Of a DNA stretch of 64,000 nt, positions 60,866 to 64,000 are shown piece after piece; within the stretch, counting starts at the first letter, position 1; each line of letters starts with the position of its first letter. A model generated the notes under the pieces. That model was not told the origin of the DNA, did no database searches, and saw only the letters and a list, made by a program, of their open reading frames with translations. A program made the position numbers and the translations under genes. Source of the stretch: Halopiger djelfimassiliensis (lineage in GTDB: Archaea; Halobacteriota; Halobacteria; Halobacteriales; Natrialbaceae); contig NZ_HG315685.1 in assembly GCF_000455365.1 (NCBI RefSeq), positions 644,461-708,460 on the forward strand. Reading direction: 5' to 3'.

Positions 60866-63202
60866 TTACCGGACCGAATCGAGCAACAATTTCTGTTCGA
60901 CCCGCTTGACCTCGTGTTGGACGTCACGAACGGCGTCGATGTTCGCCGAGATCGAACTGATGCCCTCGTTGACGAGGAACTGCACCATCTCGGGTTTGGA
61001 GCCGGCCTGACCGCAGATACTCGTGTCGACGCCGTGCTCGCGACAGGTCTCGATGACGTCGCCGATGAGCCGCAGTACGGACGGGTGTAACTCGTCGAAG
61101 CGATCCGCGACGTTCTCGTTGTTTCGGTCGACCGCGAGCGTATACTGGGTGAGGTCGTTGGTTCCGAAGGACGCGAAATCGATGCCCGCCTGTGCCATCT
61201 CCTCGACCGCCAGTGCAGAGGCGGGGGTTTCGATCATCACGCCCCACTTGCGCTTGTCCGGATCGATACCCGCCTCGGTCATGAGCCGCTTGGTTCGATA
61301 GACGTCCTCGGCGTCGTTGACGAGCGGGAACATGATCTCGACGTTGTCATAGCCCATCTCGTAGAGCCGGCGGAACGCCTCGAGTTCGTGGGCGAAGACC
61401 TCGGGACGGTCGAGCGACCGCCTGATACCGCGGTAGCCCAGCATCGGGTTGTGCTCGTTGGGTTCGTCATCGCCGCCCTCGAGCTGGCGGAACTCGTCGG
61501 TCGGGGCGTCGAGGGTTCGAACCCGAACGGGACGCGGGTAGAACTCGTCGGCGACGCCGCGGATCCCCCCTACGAGTTCCTGAATGTAGGCGTCTTTGCC
61601 GTTTTCCTCGATGAACTTCGCGGGCGTTTGGTTCAGCGAGAGGATCATGTGTTCCGTCCGGAGCAGGCCGACGCCGTCGGCACCCGTCGCGGCCGCACGT
61701 TCGGCGGCCTCCGGAATGGAGACGTTGACCTTGACCTCCGTCGCGGTCATCGGCTTGACCGGCGACTGCGGACGGACCTCCTCGACGGGCTCGGTCTCCT
61801 CCTCGGGTTCGATCTCCTCGCCCTTGAGCACCTGTCCCTTGTCGCCGTCGAGGGTGACGACCTGACCGTCCTCGAGGACGGTCGTGGCGTTCGTCGTCCC
61901 GACGACTGCGGGCACGCCCAGTTCCCGCGAGACGATGGCGGCGTGGCTGGTCATACCGCCTTCGTCGGTGACGATCCCCGAGGCGCGTTTCATCGCGGGC
62001 ACCATGTCGGGCATCGTCATCTCGGTGACGATGATATCGCCCTCGCCGACCTTGTCGAGGTCGTCGAGTTTCGTGACGATGCGGGCGGCCCCGCTTACGG
62101 TGCCCGGGCTCGAGCCGAGCCCGTCGACGACGACGTCGCCGGCGGCACCCGCGTCGCCCGTCTCGGCACTTCCGCCCTCGGCGGCCTGTACGCCGCCGCT
62201 GCCGTCGGTCAGCCCCTTTGCGGCGTCGACGCTTCCGGTTTCGGCTGCGGCGTCGCCGGTTTCGTCGATCGTCGTGATCGGCCGCGACTGGAGCATGTAG
62301 ACCTCGCCCGCGACGATAGCCCACTCGACGTCCTGTGGCTCGCCGTAGTGGTCCTCGACGCGCTCGCCGAGGTCCATGAGCGCGTCGATCTCGTCGTCGG
62401 AGAGGACGCGCGTGTTGCGTTTGTCCTCCGGGACCTCACGTTCGACGGTCTCGCCGGTCGCCTCGTCTTTCTCGTGCATCACCTTCTTTTCGGCGACGGT
62501 AACGTCGACGTCGCGATCGGCACGGTCGACGACGTAGTTATCCGGCGAGACGGCACCGGAAACGACGGCTTCGCCCAGTCCCCACGCGGCTTCGATGATC
62601 ATCGTCGGATCGCCCGTCGAGGGGTGGCTGGTGAACATCACGCCCGACTTCTCGGCGTCGACCATCTGCTGGACGACGACCGCGATGTTGACCGCTGAGT
62701 GGTCAAAGCCCTGTTCCTGCCGGTAATAGATCGCCCGCTGGGTAAACAGCGACGCCCAACACTCCCGGACGCGATCGAGCAGGTCCGTCTCGGTGACGTT
62801 GAGGAACGTCTCCTGTTGGCCCGCAAAGGAGGCATCCGGTAGGTCCTCGGCGGTCGCCGACGAACGGACGGCGACGAACGCCTCGCCGTCGCCTACCTCC
62901 CGGTAGGAGTCGAGGATCTCCTCGCGGAGGTCGTCGGGAAACGGCGTCTCGAGAATGAGTTCCTGCGCCCGGTCGGCCGCCGCCGCGAGCGCACTCGAAT
63001 CGTCGACGTCGACGTCGACGGCGTCGAACAGCTCCTCGTCGATTTCGGCTTCTTCGATGAACGATCGATATGTCCCGGCAGTCACCACGAATCCCGGTGG
63101 AACGGGGAGCCCGGCTCCGGTAAGCTCGCCCAGGGAGGCACCTTTACCGCCGACCTTCTCGAGGTCGTCGGCACTGATTTCGTCCAGCCAGAGTACAGCC
63201 AT
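60866..63202 (-). CDS. ppsA: phosphoenolpyruvate synthase
   Basis: A 778-aa enzyme that makes PEP from pyruvate and ATP in gluconeogenesis. It has an N-terminal ATP-grasp domain (LWLDEISADD, GGKGASLGEL, AVRSSATAEDLPDASFAGQQ), the phosphohistidine domain with GGMTSHAAIVSRELG and the C-terminal PEP-binding barrel ending in SICGQAGSKPE. An unusually long Ala/Gly/Asp-rich linker separates the first two parts. The start is ATG 63202; ATG 63220 is an alternative. It counteracts pyruvate kinase (48415). Confidence 0.95.
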   Translation of the reverse strand: MAVLWLDEISADDLEKVGGKGASLGELTGAGLPVPPGFVVTAGTYRSFIEEAEIDEELFDAVDVDVDDSSALAAAADRAQELILETPFPDDLREEILDSYREVGDGEAFVAVRSSATAEDLPDASFAGQQETFLNVTETDLLDRVRECWASLFTQRAIYYRQEQGFDHSAVNIAVVVQQMVDAEKSGVMFTSHPSTGDPTMIIEAAWGLGEAVVSGAVSPDNYVVDRADRDVDVTVAEKKVMHEKDEATGETVEREVPEDKRNTRVLSDDEIDALMDLGERVEDHYGEPQDVEWAIVAGEVYMLQSRPITTIDETGDAAAETGSVDAAKGLTDGSGGVQAAEGGSAETGDAGAAGDVVVDGLGSSPGTVSGAARIVTKLDDLDKVGEGDIIVTEMTMPDMVPAMKRASGIVTDEGGMTSHAAIVSRELGVPAVVGTTNATTVLEDGQVVTLDGDKGQVLKGEEIEPEEETEPVEEVRPQSPVKPMTATEVKVNVSIPEAAERAAATGADGVGLLRTEHMILSLNQTPAKFIEENGKDAYIQELVGGIRGVADEFYPRPVRVRTLDAPTDEFRQLEGGDDEPNEHNPMLGYRGIRRSLDRPEVFAHELEAFRRLYEMGYDNVEIMFPLVNDAEDVYRTKRLMTEAGIDPDKRKWGVMIETPASALAVEEMAQAGIDFASFGTNDLTQYTLAVDRNNENVADRFDELHPSVLRLIGDVIETCREHGVDTSICGQAGSKPEMVQFLVNEGISSISANIDAVRDVQHEVKRVEQKLLLDSVR

Positions 63203-63396
63203 CTCTATCTGCGTGGTCATCCGACCGAATAAAGAAGGTTGCGAACAAACCTCATAATTCGCAACTCACAACCGAATGAGATTCTCGTCGAGATGGCGAT
63301 TTTCGCCGCTCGAGCCGCCGGAAGTGTCGTTTCAGAAAAACGGTCACCGGTGAATTTCCGCCGGCTCCGACTGTCGATCGAACGTGGATGAGGTAG

Positions 63397-64000
63397 TTAG
63401 AGTTCCGGATCGAACGCCACGATCGCGGCGACGAGCGGGATCGCGATCCAGATCGCGACGACCGGATAGACGAACCACTGCTGGAGGTAAAACGGCAGTT
63501 CGGCGACGGCTTCCTGAGGCGGTGCCTCGTGGGAGAGGATCGGATTCAGCGCCGTCCGGGAAATACGGGGGAACGATTCCACCACGCTCGACAGCGCGAA
63601 AAAGTGCATTCCGTCGGTGATGACGTTGTGCAGGTTGAACCGGGTAAGCACCGCAGGCAGGAAGTCCCACGGCGGAGCCAGAACGGCCTCTAACGCGCTG
63701 TCGCGGTCCGGAACGCTTGTTACGCCGGCCGGGTTCCCCGAAAAGACGTACGGGATAAGCAACACGCCGAGGCTGCCACCGATGGCCGATTTCCACCCTC
63801 TCGCGGCGGTACCGACGAGAACGCCGAACGCAACGAAGATCCCGATACACGCGATCGCGAAAAGCGTCGCGACCACGTACGGGACGCCAACGGCCGCCTG
63901 ACGGTTCCAGACGGCTGCAGCGATGACCAGCGACGGCAACACGACGACGACCGACGCGGCGGTCAACCGTCCCAGGAACGTCCCGAGAACGACGTCGCGT
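63397..64000 (-). CDS. ABC-2 type transporter permease (partial, 5' end off window)
   Basis: The frame is open to the window edge, so the true start lies beyond 64000. The visible 201 codons encode spans such as SVVVVLPSLVIAAAVW, VVATLFAIACIGIFVAFGVLVG and VVAIWIAIPLVAAIVAF. The start RDVVLGTFLGR is typical of haloarchaeal ABC-2 permeases (NosY-like). The ATPase partner is expected upstream, out of view. Confidence 0.75.
   Translation of the reverse strand, partial: RDVVLGTFLGRLTAASVVVVLPSLVIAAAVWNRQAAVGVPYVVATLFAIACIGIFVAFGVLVGTAARGWKSAIGGSLGVLLIPYVFSGNPAGVTSVPDRDSALEAVLAPPWDFLPAVLTRFNLHNVITDGMHFFALSSVVESFPRISRTALNPILSHEAPPQEAVAELPFYLQQWFVYPVVAIWIAIPLVAAIVAFDPEL

Noticed and set aside
1-64000. 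CRISPR arrays, insertion sequences, integrases, rRNA genes and prophage.
   Set aside because: No regularly spaced repeats, transposase or integrase motifs, or rRNA sequence were seen on reading both strands.

Overview
This window is chromosomal DNA from a halophilic archaeon (class Halobacteria). The evidence is the high GC content with strong GC bias at third codon positions, very acidic proteins, and archaeal signature genes: group II chaperonin, membrane-bound LonB, geranylgeranylglyceryl phosphate synthase, CetZ, MfnA, DUF373 and the alternative shikimate entry enzymes AroA'/AroB'. Several genes show Tat-type signal peptides and leaderless promoters. The genus cannot be fixed from sequence alone; the gene order resembles what I recall of a conserved Haloferax/Natrialbales backbone region. 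I found no rRNA, tRNA, CRISPR array, insertion sequence or provirus.

Layout. 1-7.6 kb: a small acidic protein, an RnfC-like protein with a zinc ribbon, AroB', a CARF-like/winged-helix regulator, a HAD phosphatase, a SprT-like zinc protein overlapping a poly-gamma-glutamate hydrolase-like gene, and a decayed Fic-family remnant beside an 11-bp repeat. 7.6-11.4 kb: a tight trpC-trpB-trpA-aroA' cluster with paired TGTACA boxes over its promoter. 11.5-18.8 kb: an MGMT-like protein lacking the active cysteine, a CPBP protease, LonB, NadM, a SAM hydrolase, a HalOD1 protein and a thermosome subunit. 18.8-31.1 kb: a noncoding gap, a degenerate amidohydrolase-like gene, a DUF368 lipid-carrier transporter, a glycosyltransferase, a methyltransferase, small regulators, GGGP synthase, a radical SAM protein with a TRAM protein, a zinc-finger protein, an Hsp20 gene with a striking leader hairpin, and an FAD oxidoreductase/creatininase pair. 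31.2-44.4 kb: NUDIX, a GpgS-like glycosyltransferase, a membrane DHH phosphoesterase, an epimerase, CetZ, a GH2-like protein without catalytic residues, a coiled-coil protein, SppA and an iron-siderophore binding lipoprotein with a DtxR-type operator. 44.5-64 kb: DUF373, Dph6, a ferritin-like protein, an HhH-GPD protein, pyruvate kinase, a GYD protein, an ArsR-type regulator, a Tat serine hydrolase, MetRS, an SNF transporter, MfnA, a membrane glycosyltransferase, PEP synthase and a truncated ABC permease.

How the genes fit together. AroA', AroB' and TrpCBA cover the entry into and the last steps of aromatic amino acid synthesis. GGGP synthase, DUF368 and two glycosyltransferases serve membrane lipid and glycan assembly. 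Pyruvate kinase and PEP synthase are the opposing enzymes of the PEP/pyruvate node. LonB, the thermosome and Hsp20 form a proteostasis set.

The most interesting signal is in front of the Hsp20 gene. An 11-bp stem (28628-28638 with 28650-28660) containing three G-U wobbles covers the whole Shine-Dalgarno sequence, and a second short hairpin covers the same site. This looks like an archaeal RNA thermometer. Other notable signals are the TGTACA boxes at trpC, the iron-box palindrome, and a set of enzyme homologues that have lost key catalytic residues.
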